From contig NZ_CP093313.1 in the NCBI RefSeq assembly GCF_025264625.1, forward strand, positions 1,674,001 through 1,738,000: a stretch of 64,000 bases of DNA. Reading direction: 5' to 3'. This document shows, in pieces, positions 46,250 through 53,695 of this stretch. Every line of letters starts with the position of its first letter. Position 1 is the first letter of the stretch. Source of the DNA: Occallatibacter riparius. GTDB taxonomy: Bacteria > Acidobacteriota > Terriglobia > Terriglobales > Acidobacteriaceae. Below the pieces are notes generated by a model. The model ran no database searches and was not told the DNA's origin. It saw nothing but the letters and a program-made list of their open reading frames with translations. The position numbers were made by a program, and so were the translations under genes.

Positions 46250-47599
46250 ATGTCTTCCCCTCCTCAACCGGCGTCGCGCCGCGGACTGGAAGCTTTTGAC
46301 TCGCGCGACTTCCGCCGCTACCAACTGGCGCGCGTCATGGCGATCCTGGGCGCCGAGGCGCAGGCCGTCGCTGTGGCCTGGCAGGTGTATTCCATCACGC
46401 ATCGCGCGCTCGACCTTGGATACACGGGGCTGGCGTTGTTTCTCCCGGGACTCCTTTTCCTGCTTCCGGCAGGGCACGTGGCCGACCGCTTCGACCGTCG
46501 GCAGGTCATCCTGGTCTGCTACTCGCTTCAGATGATTTGCACAGCCGCGCTGCTGGCCATCACGGTGGCGGGATATCACGGCGTGTTCGCCATTTACGCA
46601 ATTCTGTTTCTGGTCGGATCGGGGCGGTCGTTCTCCGGGCCGGCCAGCTCCGCGCTGATTCCTCACCTCGTTCCGGAGAAGCACTTCGTCAACGCCGTGA
46701 CATGGGGCGGCGCCATCTTCCAGTTCGCCAACACCACGGGGCCGGCGCTCGGCGGAATTCTCTTTACGTTGCCGCTGACCCAGCTATTCCCGCACGAGCC
46801 GCATCTGATGGACTTCACAGGAGCGGGGATCGTCTACTGCTTTACGCTGCTTTCGCTGGTGTGGTTCATCGTTCTGATCAGCACTCTCAAGGTGCGGCCG
46901 GGGCGCATGGAGCACCGGGCGGCATCGCTCAAGGTGGTGCTGGCGGGGTTCCAGTATGTGCGCAGCATGCCCATGCTGCTGGGCTCGTTCTCGCTGGACC
47001 TGTTCGTGGTGTTGCTGGGTGGCGCAGTGGCTCTCATGCCGATCTTCGCCAATGAGGTGTTGCAAACCGGGCCGCGGGGGCTGGGCATGCTGCGTGCGGC
47101 GCCGGCGGTCGGTGCGCTGTGCATGTCGCTGACGCTGGCGCGGTTTCCGCTGCAGCGCAAGGCGGGAATCAAGCTGTTTATTTCGGTCTTCATCTTCGGC
47201 GTGGCGACCATCGTGTTCGGGCTATCGCGGGATTTGTGGCTTTCGCTGGTGGCACTGGCGATCCTGGGCGCGGCCGACTGCATAAGCGTGATTATTCGCG
47301 GATCGCTGCTGCAACTGGCGACGCCTCCGGAGATGCGGGGGCGCGTGTCCGCGGTCAATTCGCTGTTCATCGGGGCATCGAATGAGTTGGGCGAGTTCGA
47401 GAGCGGGCTGACAGCGCAATGGCTGGGAGCAGTGCGAGCGACGGTGTTTGGCGGCATTGGAGCGCTGGTGGTGGCAGGGGTGTGGTCGGTGATGTTCCCG
47501 AGCCTGCGGCAGGCCGATGAGCTGACCTCGGCCGCACTGCGGAAGCAGGCGCCCACGCCCGAGCCGGAAGAGGCTGAAGCGGACGCTACGCTGCTCTAA
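46250..47599 (+). CDS. MFS transporter (EntS/MFS_3-like)
   Basis: A 449-residue 12-helix transporter. RDFRRYQLARVMAILGAEAQAVAVAWQVY is the usual first helix of MFS_3; motif A appears as GHVADRFDRRQVIL and a symmetric region in the second half PPEMRGRVSAVNSLF. MFS_3 members export siderophores or drugs. A related gene in the window is the DHA2 pump (unrelated subfamily). It may be co-transcribed with the preceding exported protein. Confidence 0.92.
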   Translation: MSSPPQPASRRGLEAFDSRDFRRYQLARVMAILGAEAQAVAVAWQVYSITHRALDLGYTGLALFLPGLLFLLPAGHVADRFDRRQVILVCYSLQMICTAALLAITVAGYHGVFAIYAILFLVGSGRSFSGPASSALIPHLVPEKHFVNAVTWGGAIFQFANTTGPALGGILFTLPLTQLFPHEPHLMDFTGAGIVYCFTLLSLVWFIVLISTLKVRPGRMEHRAASLKVVLAGFQYVRSMPMLLGSFSLDLFVVLLGGAVALMPIFANEVLQTGPRGLGMLRAAPAVGALCMSLTLARFPLQRKAGIKLFISVFIFGVATIVFGLSRDLWLSLVALAILGAADCISVIIRGSLLQLATPPEMRGRVSAVNSLFIGASNELGEFESGLTAQWLGAVRATVFGGIGALVVAGVWSVMFPSLRQADELTSAALRKQAPTPEPEEAEADATLL

Positions 47600-47713
47600 C
47601 AACAAGGGCAGGCGATTTGCCTTGGATGTGCATCAGATTCTCTGGCTCGCTATTTCGCTGGCGCGGCCCTGCTATCCTGACGCAGCAATCGCATCTACTC
47701 GGAGATCTCCGCT

Positions 47714-48433
47714 TTGAAAACGTGGAAGAAGATCCTCATCCCTACTGTCATCACGTTGCTGATCGGCGGCATTTATCTAGCATTCGTCTTCCATCAGCGT
47801 TCTCAGCAAGGTGTTCAGCATAACCAGCCGGAGCAGCAGTTGACCGCGGATCAGATCGCCGTGGACCGGCAGGAATTCCCGCAGCACTTCAACGATGTGA
47901 AGGACCTCGAAGGCAAGCCGGTTTGGATGCGCAACGGCTACTCGATGCCCTACTACCCTTACGCGAGCGGCAAGGTAGAGTGGATGAAGCCGGCTGGACT
48001 GATTCCGCCGGCGCAGCGGCTCGATATCAAGAAGGCGATCAAGGCAGTCGCGCCCGCTTCGGTGCGCAACAATATTTCGCACGGGTCGCAGCAGGCGCTG
48101 GTGGTGTTCACGCTGCCCAATGAGAAGACGCAATATGCTACTCCGGTGGGTGTGCTGGAGGGCCAAGAGGAGCAGTACTTCGACGACCTGCTGTTCTTCT
48201 ACGACGATCCCCACACGATCTATGCGCACTGGCCCAAGGACGTGTGGGCGGCGATCGATGCGCACCAGGTGAAGCCCGGCTTCAGCGAGTTGCAGACGCG
48301 GATGGCGATCGGCTCAAAGGCCCAATACGACGGCCAAACCGAGGGCGAGCGCACGGCCGATTACGACGTGAACGGGAAGCACATCAAGGTCACGTTCAGC
48401 CACGATAAAGCGACGAAGATTGAGGGGCAATAG
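47714..48433 (+). CDS. Membrane-anchored protein of unknown function
   Basis: Starts at TTG with GGAG nine bases upstream. The 239-residue protein has one N-terminal helix (ILIPTVITLLIGGIYLAFVF) and a soluble extracytoplasmic domain with YSMPYYPYASGKVEWMKPAG, TPVGVLEGQEEQYFDDLLFFYDDP and a C-terminal DYDVNGKHIKVTFSH. No known motif. The stop codon (48431-48433) abuts the REP/RAYT island directly. I do not recognise the family. Confidence 0.75.
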   Translation: MKTWKKILIPTVITLLIGGIYLAFVFHQRSQQGVQHNQPEQQLTADQIAVDRQEFPQHFNDVKDLEGKPVWMRNGYSMPYYPYASGKVEWMKPAGLIPPAQRLDIKKAIKAVAPASVRNNISHGSQQALVVFTLPNEKTQYATPVGVLEGQEEQYFDDLLFFYDDPHTIYAHWPKDVWAAIDAHQVKPGFSELQTRMAIGSKAQYDGQTEGERTADYDVNGKHIKVTFSHDKATKIEGQ

Positions 48434-48438
48434 GGTAG

Positions 48439-48458
48439 GCCGGGCTTTTAAGCCCGGC
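48439..48458. repeat. REP palindrome, left outer
   Basis: GCCGGGCTTTTAAGCCCGGC folds into a perfect hairpin. Confidence 0.8.
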
Positions 48459-48480
48459 AACTGCGCCGATCACAAGGACT

Positions 48481-48502
48481 GGGCTTTAGCCCCTGAGGTA
48501 TT
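48481..48502. repeat. Left 22-bp inverted repeat
   Basis: Inverted copy of 48999-49020; contains a GGGCTTTAGCCC hairpin and the RAYT stop codon. Confidence 0.9.
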
Positions 48503-48926
48503 CGGGAGCCAGACCGGCCGGCATCGAATCAATCCTGTCGAGATGCCGTGTATGGACGAACTCGTATTCCCGAAGACCTCGCCGCTCCGGGTTCGCTGCG
48601 ACATACGCGAGCTGATTCCTGAAGTCCTCTTCATCGCGAATTCGATGCTCATGAAATCCTGTTTGCCAGATCTCACCTTTGAATGATTGACGGACCTGAA
48701 ATGAGAATCCACCTTTGATGCACTGTGCGCAGCGTTCGACGGTCTGATCGCGCGAAGGCGTGAGCAGCACGTGCAGATGATCGGGCATGATGGCAAAGCC
48801 GTGAAGCAAAAATCTACCTTGATCGCGATAGTGGAACAGGATCTGCATCAGGAGTTCGGCGTTAGCCCTTCGCATGAAGAGGGCTCTGCGTTGATGCGTG
48901 GCGGTGGTCAGAGCGTAGGTTGGCAT
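48486..48926 (-). CDS. REP-associated tyrosine transposase (RAYT)
   Basis: A 146-residue protein of the Y1/IS200-like superfamily. The HUH motif is His50-x-His52 in AIMPDHLHVLLTP and the catalytic Tyr is Tyr108 in NQLAYVAANP, both intact. RAYTs are single-copy or low-copy relatives of IS200/IS605 transposases that bind and cut REP hairpins, and they are not self-mobilising IS elements. The C-terminus is encoded inside the left inverted repeat. The gene is probably functional, since nothing in it is decayed. Confidence 0.92.
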   Translation of the reverse strand: MPTYALTTATHQRRALFMRRANAELLMQILFHYRDQGRFLLHGFAIMPDHLHVLLTPSRDQTVERCAQCIKGGFSFQVRQSFKGEIWQTGFHEHRIRDEEDFRNQLAYVAANPERRGLREYEFVHTRHLDRIDSMPAGLAPEYLRG

Positions 48927-48998
48927 GAGGCGAGAAGCATATCGCGAACGCAGATCGTACGCATGTGACGGCGGATGCAGCCGTCCGGCGTAGTTGCA

Positions 48999-49020
48999 AA
49001 TACCTCAGGGGCTAAAGCCC
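48999..49020. repeat. Right 22-bp inverted repeat
   Basis: Exact inverted copy of 48481-48502. Confidence 0.9.
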
Positions 49021-49043
49021 GAAGAGTTTTGGGCATCCGAATT

Positions 49044-49063
49044 GCCGGGCCTGAAGGCCCGGC
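49044..49063. repeat. REP palindrome, right inner
   Basis: GCCGGGCCTGAAGGCCCGGC, a hairpin of the same class as the left outer copy. Confidence 0.8.
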
Positions 49064-49083
49064 CTGCCCAGAAGCCGGCGGTT

Positions 49084-49103
49084 GTCCGGGCTAAAGCCCG
49101 GAC
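49084..49103. repeat. REP palindrome, right outer
   Basis: GTCCGGGCTAAAGCCCGGAC, seven bases before the thyX stop codon. Confidence 0.8.
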
Positions 49104-49109
49104 CTACCC

Positions 49110-50717
49110 TCACCGCTGCAACAAGTCGATCGGCTTGTCGAAATCCGTCGCGCGGATGTGCTTGGCCAAACTCGGGTGTTGCCGCTCGATGGCCTTGTAC
49201 ATCTCCCAGGCGACTTTGCGATAGCTGAAGTGACCGGCGGGGGCGGAGCGGAGCTCGCTGATGTACTGCGCTTCGGCGAAATCCATTTTGAAGAGGCAGC
49301 GGACCTTTGTCGCCAGCGGATAGGCATAAATCGCGTTGAGAGCGGCCTCGGGCGCCGTGCCTTGGGCGATCCTGGCCGCGGCAGCGTGGGCGCCTTCGAC
49401 CGTACGCTGGTAATCGGCAAGGATTCCGGCTTCAGCGAGGCCGGCGGCATCGCCGGACTCGGGCGTATCGTAGCCGTGGACGGCGGTGAATCCCTGCTGG
49501 ATCTGGGTGACGCGGCGGTGGCGGTGCATGTCTCGGAAGCCGCCGATGTCCATGAGAATGTCGAAGCGGAGCGCGGCGCCGGCGTGGAAGGCGCGGAGCG
49601 CCTCATCGTGGCGGCCGCGCTGCCTCAGGCCCAATTCGATGATCTCGTTGACGCGCGCCTCGGGCAGCGTGGCTACGATATCGCGCACCTGCCGATAGGG
49701 GTAATCGCTGGCCCAGTAAAGGAGCGTGGCGGCGAGTTCAACTTCGAGTGTCTCGGTGCGCTCGACCAGGTCGACCACAGGCGCCGGCGCGATCTTGACT
49801 CCGGCGAAGAGCTCGGCAGCGGCCTGCTCGAGTGCTTTGCGGGTCTCGATTAGATATTGGTTCGGCTCGGCGTACTTCACCAGCGTGGGGGCGGTGCGGA
49901 TTTCGCGGGTGAGCATGGCTCCGGCTTGCTCGCCGAGCGCGGGGTCGATTTTGGCGATATCCGTCACGAGGGCAGAGGCAGCCTGAGAGCCCGCGGCCCA
50001 TGCGGGACCGGTGGCGGCGTCGCGCAGCTTGCGCCCGAGTTCGCGGATCTCCGCGGCCGGATGCGACAACAGGCGCGAGACCTGGGTCTCGAGCGTGCGG
50101 GCGTTGACGATCTGGCCGAGCGAAGTGTTGGTCGCGAGCGGCAGCAGGTAGCGAGCTACGTCGAAGGCGCGGGCGCGCAGCGTGCGGTCGTAGGCTTCCT
50201 GCTTCATCTCGTCAGGCCGTCTAACGCGCTGGCGCAGCGCATCGAGCACCGCCGCGGTGGTGTTCTGGTAGGCGGTGAAGAGGCCATCCACGGTTTCGAT
50301 GTAGAGCTTGCGGGAGCCGGTGTCTTCGCCGAAATCCGGCAGATACCAGCCCGATTTCATGAAGTTCTGGTAGCGCGTGGAGCGTTCCTGGCCGTCCCAG
50401 CGCTGCTCGTCCACGAGGACGATGGCAGCCAGCAGGCTGAGCCGCTCAACTGCGAAGGCGATGTGCGCCAGATCGGCGATCGACCGGTGGCCATACTGGA
50501 AATAAAAGGTGTTCAGGAACTGCTCGGCGCGCTGGGCGCTGATCTCGGCAAGCGACTCGCGCATGGAGAGAGCGGAGCGCGAATACTTGGCCATGGCATA
50601 GGCCAGAACTTCGGGGTCGGCCCCGTGAACGGCATATACGTCTGTTTGATTGTGGGCACCGGCGGGCAACAAAGATTCACTGGACATGTCGAAGGACTCG
50701 CGACCAGAATACGGCAT
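49110..50717 (-). CDS. thyX: FAD-dependent thymidylate synthase, two fused ThyX domains
   Basis: A 535-residue protein, about twice the length of ThyX. The first domain has YGHRSIADLAHIAF, then ERSTRY, and LPLATNTSLGQIVNARTLETQ. The second has DMHRHRRVTQIQQGF, then YPLATKVRCLFKMDFAEAQYISELR and APAGHFSYRKVAWEMY. The signature RHRxxSxNExSxRY is split: the first domain keeps the ExSxRY half, the second the RHR half. ThyX makes dTMP from dUMP with methylene-THF and FAD. An in-frame ATG at 50687 is an alternative start. Long two-domain ThyX-like proteins are known; whether this one makes dTMP alone is not certain. Confidence 0.85.
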   Translation of the reverse strand: MPYSGRESFDMSSESLLPAGAHNQTDVYAVHGADPEVLAYAMAKYSRSALSMRESLAEISAQRAEQFLNTFYFQYGHRSIADLAHIAFAVERLSLLAAIVLVDEQRWDGQERSTRYQNFMKSGWYLPDFGEDTGSRKLYIETVDGLFTAYQNTTAAVLDALRQRVRRPDEMKQEAYDRTLRARAFDVARYLLPLATNTSLGQIVNARTLETQVSRLLSHPAAEIRELGRKLRDAATGPAWAAGSQAASALVTDIAKIDPALGEQAGAMLTREIRTAPTLVKYAEPNQYLIETRKALEQAAAELFAGVKIAPAPVVDLVERTETLEVELAATLLYWASDYPYRQVRDIVATLPEARVNEIIELGLRQRGRHDEALRAFHAGAALRFDILMDIGGFRDMHRHRRVTQIQQGFTAVHGYDTPESGDAAGLAEAGILADYQRTVEGAHAAAARIAQGTAPEAALNAIYAYPLATKVRCLFKMDFAEAQYISELRSAPAGHFSYRKVAWEMYKAIERQHPSLAKHIRATDFDKPIDLLQR

Positions 50718-50810
50718 GAGACGGCGGCCTGGTTTGCAATGAGGCGGGCCGGGGCGTAGCCTCTTCTTTGTACGAATCCTGTTCTTGAACGACTGTGGGA
50801 ACGGAAGGCC

Positions 50811-51620
50811 ATGCGGGAATACCAGGTAAGAACGTCACACCGGCCGCGGCCATTACCTTCCGGCCGCTGGGTAATGACCCAGAGGTGGAACGACCTGCTG
50901 TTTGCGCATTGGCCGGTTCCGCCGGCGGCTATAGCTCCGCTGATTCCTGAGGGAGTGCAGGTCGACACGTTCCATGGGTCGGCATGGCTCGGCGTAGTTC
51001 CGTTCTGGATGGACCGCATCAAATTCCGCGGAGTTCCGCCGATTCCCTTTACCAGCGGTTTCCCCGAACTCAATTTGCGCACCTATGTGCGTGAGCCGCA
51101 CAGCGGCGCTCCAGGCGTCTATTTTCTTTCTCTCGATGCTTCAAGCCTGCTGGGGGTGCTGTTCGGCCGCGCCATGTACCGGCTGCCCTACCACTGGGCG
51201 GACATGCGCATTGAACAGCGGCGGGAGCGCGAGTTCTGGTTTGCGAGCCGCCGCCGCATGACGGCGCCCCCGGTGCTCTTCTCGGCGCGTTATCGGGGCC
51301 TTGGACCGACGCGGCGGCTGGTGGAGAGCCGTCCCGGATCGCTCGAGTACTTCCTCACCGAGCGCTATTCCCTCTTCACACGCGATCGCGACGGCCACGC
51401 TATGCGCGCCAATATTCACCATGTTCCCTGGCCGCTTGAAGAGGCTGAAGCTGAGATCGAGCACAACGACCTGGCCGCGGCGATAGGGATCCGGCTGCCC
51501 GACATACCGCCGGTGCTGCACTATTCGCGGCGTCTGGCCGTCTACGTGTGGCAGCTCGATCGCGTGCGCGCCGCGCGAAGCCCTCGACCTATTCCGGCCG
51601 CAGCGGTGCCATCCACTTAA
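50811..51620 (+). CDS. DUF2071 (YqjF-like) protein
   Basis: A 269-residue soluble protein with TQRWNDLLFAHWPVPPAAI, the ALIPEGVQVDTF strand, GSAWLGVVPFWMD, and YFLSLDASSLLGVLFGR, the layout of DUF2071 (acetoacetate-decarboxylase-like fold). No catalytic lysine is obvious. A role in small-molecule metabolism or stress is guessed for the family. It is divergent from thyX across 93 bases. Confidence 0.88.
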   Translation: MREYQVRTSHRPRPLPSGRWVMTQRWNDLLFAHWPVPPAAIAPLIPEGVQVDTFHGSAWLGVVPFWMDRIKFRGVPPIPFTSGFPELNLRTYVREPHSGAPGVYFLSLDASSLLGVLFGRAMYRLPYHWADMRIEQRREREFWFASRRRMTAPPVLFSARYRGLGPTRRLVESRPGSLEYFLTERYSLFTRDRDGHAMRANIHHVPWPLEEAEAEIEHNDLAAAIGIRLPDIPPVLHYSRRLAVYVWQLDRVRAARSPRPIPAAAVPST

Positions 51621-51658
51621 AGCGCGAACACATCGCCAGCGGAGATCCCCGTCTGTCG

Positions 51659-52567
51659 TTACTGCTTAGGCTGCTTGGGGGATGCTGGTTTCTGCCCCGG
51701 ATTCGAGGGCTGCTCGGTCTTCACTTCCTGGCCGTCGTAGATGATCCTCGAACTTGAGCCGAACTGCTTGTAATCGCTGTACTTGATGACGTCGCGGATG
51801 TGGACGTCTTCTCCCATCGAACCCTTTTGGCCGGCGAAGTGAAGAATGCCCTCGCCCTTGGTGTAGACCGGGAACCAATAATGGCCGTCCACCTGGGCAC
51901 GCCAGGTCATGAACGGGGGATGCAGGTCCTCACTGTTTCTGCGGGTGTCGTCCGGGACCATGCGGCCGTTGGTTACGACGATCTGGAGCGCGACGGTGTC
52001 GACCCAGACGCGCCCGAGCAGGTAGCGGTGGCCCTTCACAATCTGCTTGGGGCTGACATCGAAGACGTAGGTGTCGATCTCATCCACCTTTTGCTTGCCT
52101 ACGTACTTGATGTTGTACGAGGGAAGCTCGGCTGTGGTGAGCACGAACGGGTAGCCGTGCTGGATATCCTGCAGGTCGGAGGGGCTCATCATGACGCGCT
52201 CCAGGGTGCTCTCCGGGGCGAAAACGGTTTTCTCCGTGCGGCGGCCGTCGGGCGTAAAGATCACGTCATCTACCTGGTACCATTCGCCGTCGACCTTCTT
52301 CGTGTCGTCGTCGATGGTCTGTACACGCGCCTGGCGGCGGTAGGTGTAGTGGTTCAGCGCCTCCTGGAATTCGCTTTCTTTCGCGGCAAACTGCTTGATG
52401 ATGTCATCGGGCGGAGTGCTGGGCGGCGTTACGTCCATTTTCCCGAAGCCAGCGTCGAGCGGCATGGGCGTAAACGAGTCCTTCTCCTGCGCTGAGGCGG
52501 GGCGACTACCTGCGGCTAAGGCGGCAATGAGAAGAAGGCCGAGGGCCAGGCGGTGGTGGGGATACAT
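51659..52567 (-). CDS. Exported lipoprotein-carrier-like protein (LolA/LolB fold suspected)
   Basis: A 302-residue protein with a signal peptide (LALGLLLIAALAAGSRPASAQ). The core has long beta strands (TYRRQARVQTIDDDTKKVDGE, YNIKYVGKQKVDEIDTYVFDV, HRYLLGRVWVDTVALQIV), then a Pro/Gln-rich C-terminal tail. The strand pattern with a hydrophobic cavity resembles LolA-type or outer-membrane lipoprotein-sorting proteins, but no key residue proves it. It stands as a single gene, convergent with the DUF2071 gene. Confidence 0.6.
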   Translation of the reverse strand: MYPHHRLALGLLLIAALAAGSRPASAQEKDSFTPMPLDAGFGKMDVTPPSTPPDDIIKQFAAKESEFQEALNHYTYRRQARVQTIDDDTKKVDGEWYQVDDVIFTPDGRRTEKTVFAPESTLERVMMSPSDLQDIQHGYPFVLTTAELPSYNIKYVGKQKVDEIDTYVFDVSPKQIVKGHRYLLGRVWVDTVALQIVVTNGRMVPDDTRRNSEDLHPPFMTWRAQVDGHYWFPVYTKGEGILHFAGQKGSMGEDVHIRDVIKYSDYKQFGSSSRIIYDGQEVKTEQPSNPGQKPASPKQPKQ

Positions 52568-52757
52568 ACTTCTTTTACTCCAAGGTAACGAGCCAGCTCA
52601 GCGGCGCAGGACGCCGGTGAGGTCTTATGATACGCGCTCTGCTAAATCGTTAGACGGCGACCGCCTTGAAAGCGATACCCGGCCCGCCGCCTGCCAAACA
52701 GCATGGCTGCTTGCGTCAGAGCAACGACACTCGCAAAACTGACTGGTACGGTCGTGA

Positions 52758-52946
52758 GTGATGAATTCCCCAGCGCAACTGCCTAAGGTCGGAGGTCGCG
52801 TCCAAATCGAAGGGCGCGATGAAACGTTTGTCATCGTCGAGGTCGATGAAGAGACCCAGACCGTATCCGTCATCCCCGAGAGCGAAGTCTTCCGGAGATC
52901 ACTGGACGAGCTCACCCCCGCGCATCCCCTGCGCTCCGACGACTGA
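52758..52946 (+). CDS. Small SH3/Tudor-like beta protein, 62 aa
   Basis: The protein has PKVGGRVQIEGRDETFVIVEVDEETQTVSVIP, five short strands with VGxRV at the start, as in small SH3-like barrels. An acidic tail follows. The same VGxRV, DxETQ/DHETG and strand pattern is found in the neighbour at 53040, so they are probable paralogues. Too short for function assignment; the ATG has no strong Shine-Dalgarno. Confidence 0.55.
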   Translation: MMNSPAQLPKVGGRVQIEGRDETFVIVEVDEETQTVSVIPESEVFRRSLDELTPAHPLRSDD

Positions 52947-53039
52947 AGTCTGCTGAATCCACAATGGAAACAGGCACAGCTGGAGGGAACTAAGACCGCC
53001 CTCTCGAGACGGTCGCAGCCCTGTTCGCAGCAGGGTGAT

Positions 53040-53279
53040 CTAGTTCTCTTCGCTGTTGTCGACCAGATGCAGGCCGCTCTCGACGATCCTCCGCACGTTG
53101 GAAACTGGGATGTCGGCCTCGATCCGCCCCGGCTTGAGACGAAGGAGTTCCAGGCGTCCGGTTTCATGGTCTACATTGACCACCACAAACTCCGTTTCGG
53201 AGTCTCCGACCGTGACGCGCTGGCCCACGGACACCGAAAGAGCGGAGTTCGCCCTCTCTGCCTTCAACTCTGAAGCCAT
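53040..53279 (-). CDS. Small SH3/Tudor-like beta protein, 79 aa
   Basis: ATG 53279 has AAGGA nine bases upstream; an upstream start at 53351 lacks support. The core SVGQRVTVGDSETEFVVVNVDHETGRLELLRL aligns with the protein at 52758. A C-terminal segment (DIPVSNVRRIVESGLHLV) is an extra helix. The two genes converge across a 93-bp gap. Function unknown. Confidence 0.55.
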   Translation of the reverse strand: MASELKAERANSALSVSVGQRVTVGDSETEFVVVNVDHETGRLELLRLKPGRIEADIPVSNVRRIVESGLHLVDNSEEN

Positions 53280-53695
53280 ATCTTCGAATCCTTTATGTAT
53301 GAATGCGGATCGTTCTCGCGTGCTTGCTTGGATGCCTCCGGAACCGCGCAAAGTTGCATGAGCGACATAGTGGCCGCTGAGGAAGCGAACACGGGCCCAA
53401 ACGAGTAAATGGGGAAATGCGCAGCAAATTGATCGAACTTTCAGGAATCAGTGCTACGCTGTGGATATCCCACAATCGTTAACTCAACAAAATCATAGGC
53501 TTCCGCACAAGACTGTTCCGGGTATCCCTCGACTCCGCCTTGCGCGGCCCTCCTGATGCCGCCGAATACAACGTTCGTCGCATGGACAGGTCTGCCGGTC
53601 AGCACGAGAATCAGGCCGGAGGCGACTAGCTCCGGGTTTTCCTGGGCCCCCGCAATGTACTTTCCCACGAAGGATAGAAGGAAGGGATTCGCCCA
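53280..53695. other. 416-bp gap upstream of the sensor kinase
   Basis: A minus-strand open frame (53441-53764) with a stretch LTGRPVHATNVVFGG slightly like DUF433 antitoxins overlaps the kinase start by 69 bases and has no good start; I do not call it. The rest has no clear element. Confidence 0.4.

Larger units (their letters stand above)
48432..49110. mobile_element. REP/RAYT island
   Basis: A RAYT gene flanked by perfect 22-bp inverted repeats (48481-48502 and 48999-49020) and by REP hairpins on both sides (48439-48458, 49044-49063, 49084-49103), with outer ends AGGGTAGG and CCTACCCT. The unit exactly fills the gap between the stop codons of two convergent genes. REP elements are mobilised in trans by such tyrosine transposases. 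Confidence 0.88.
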
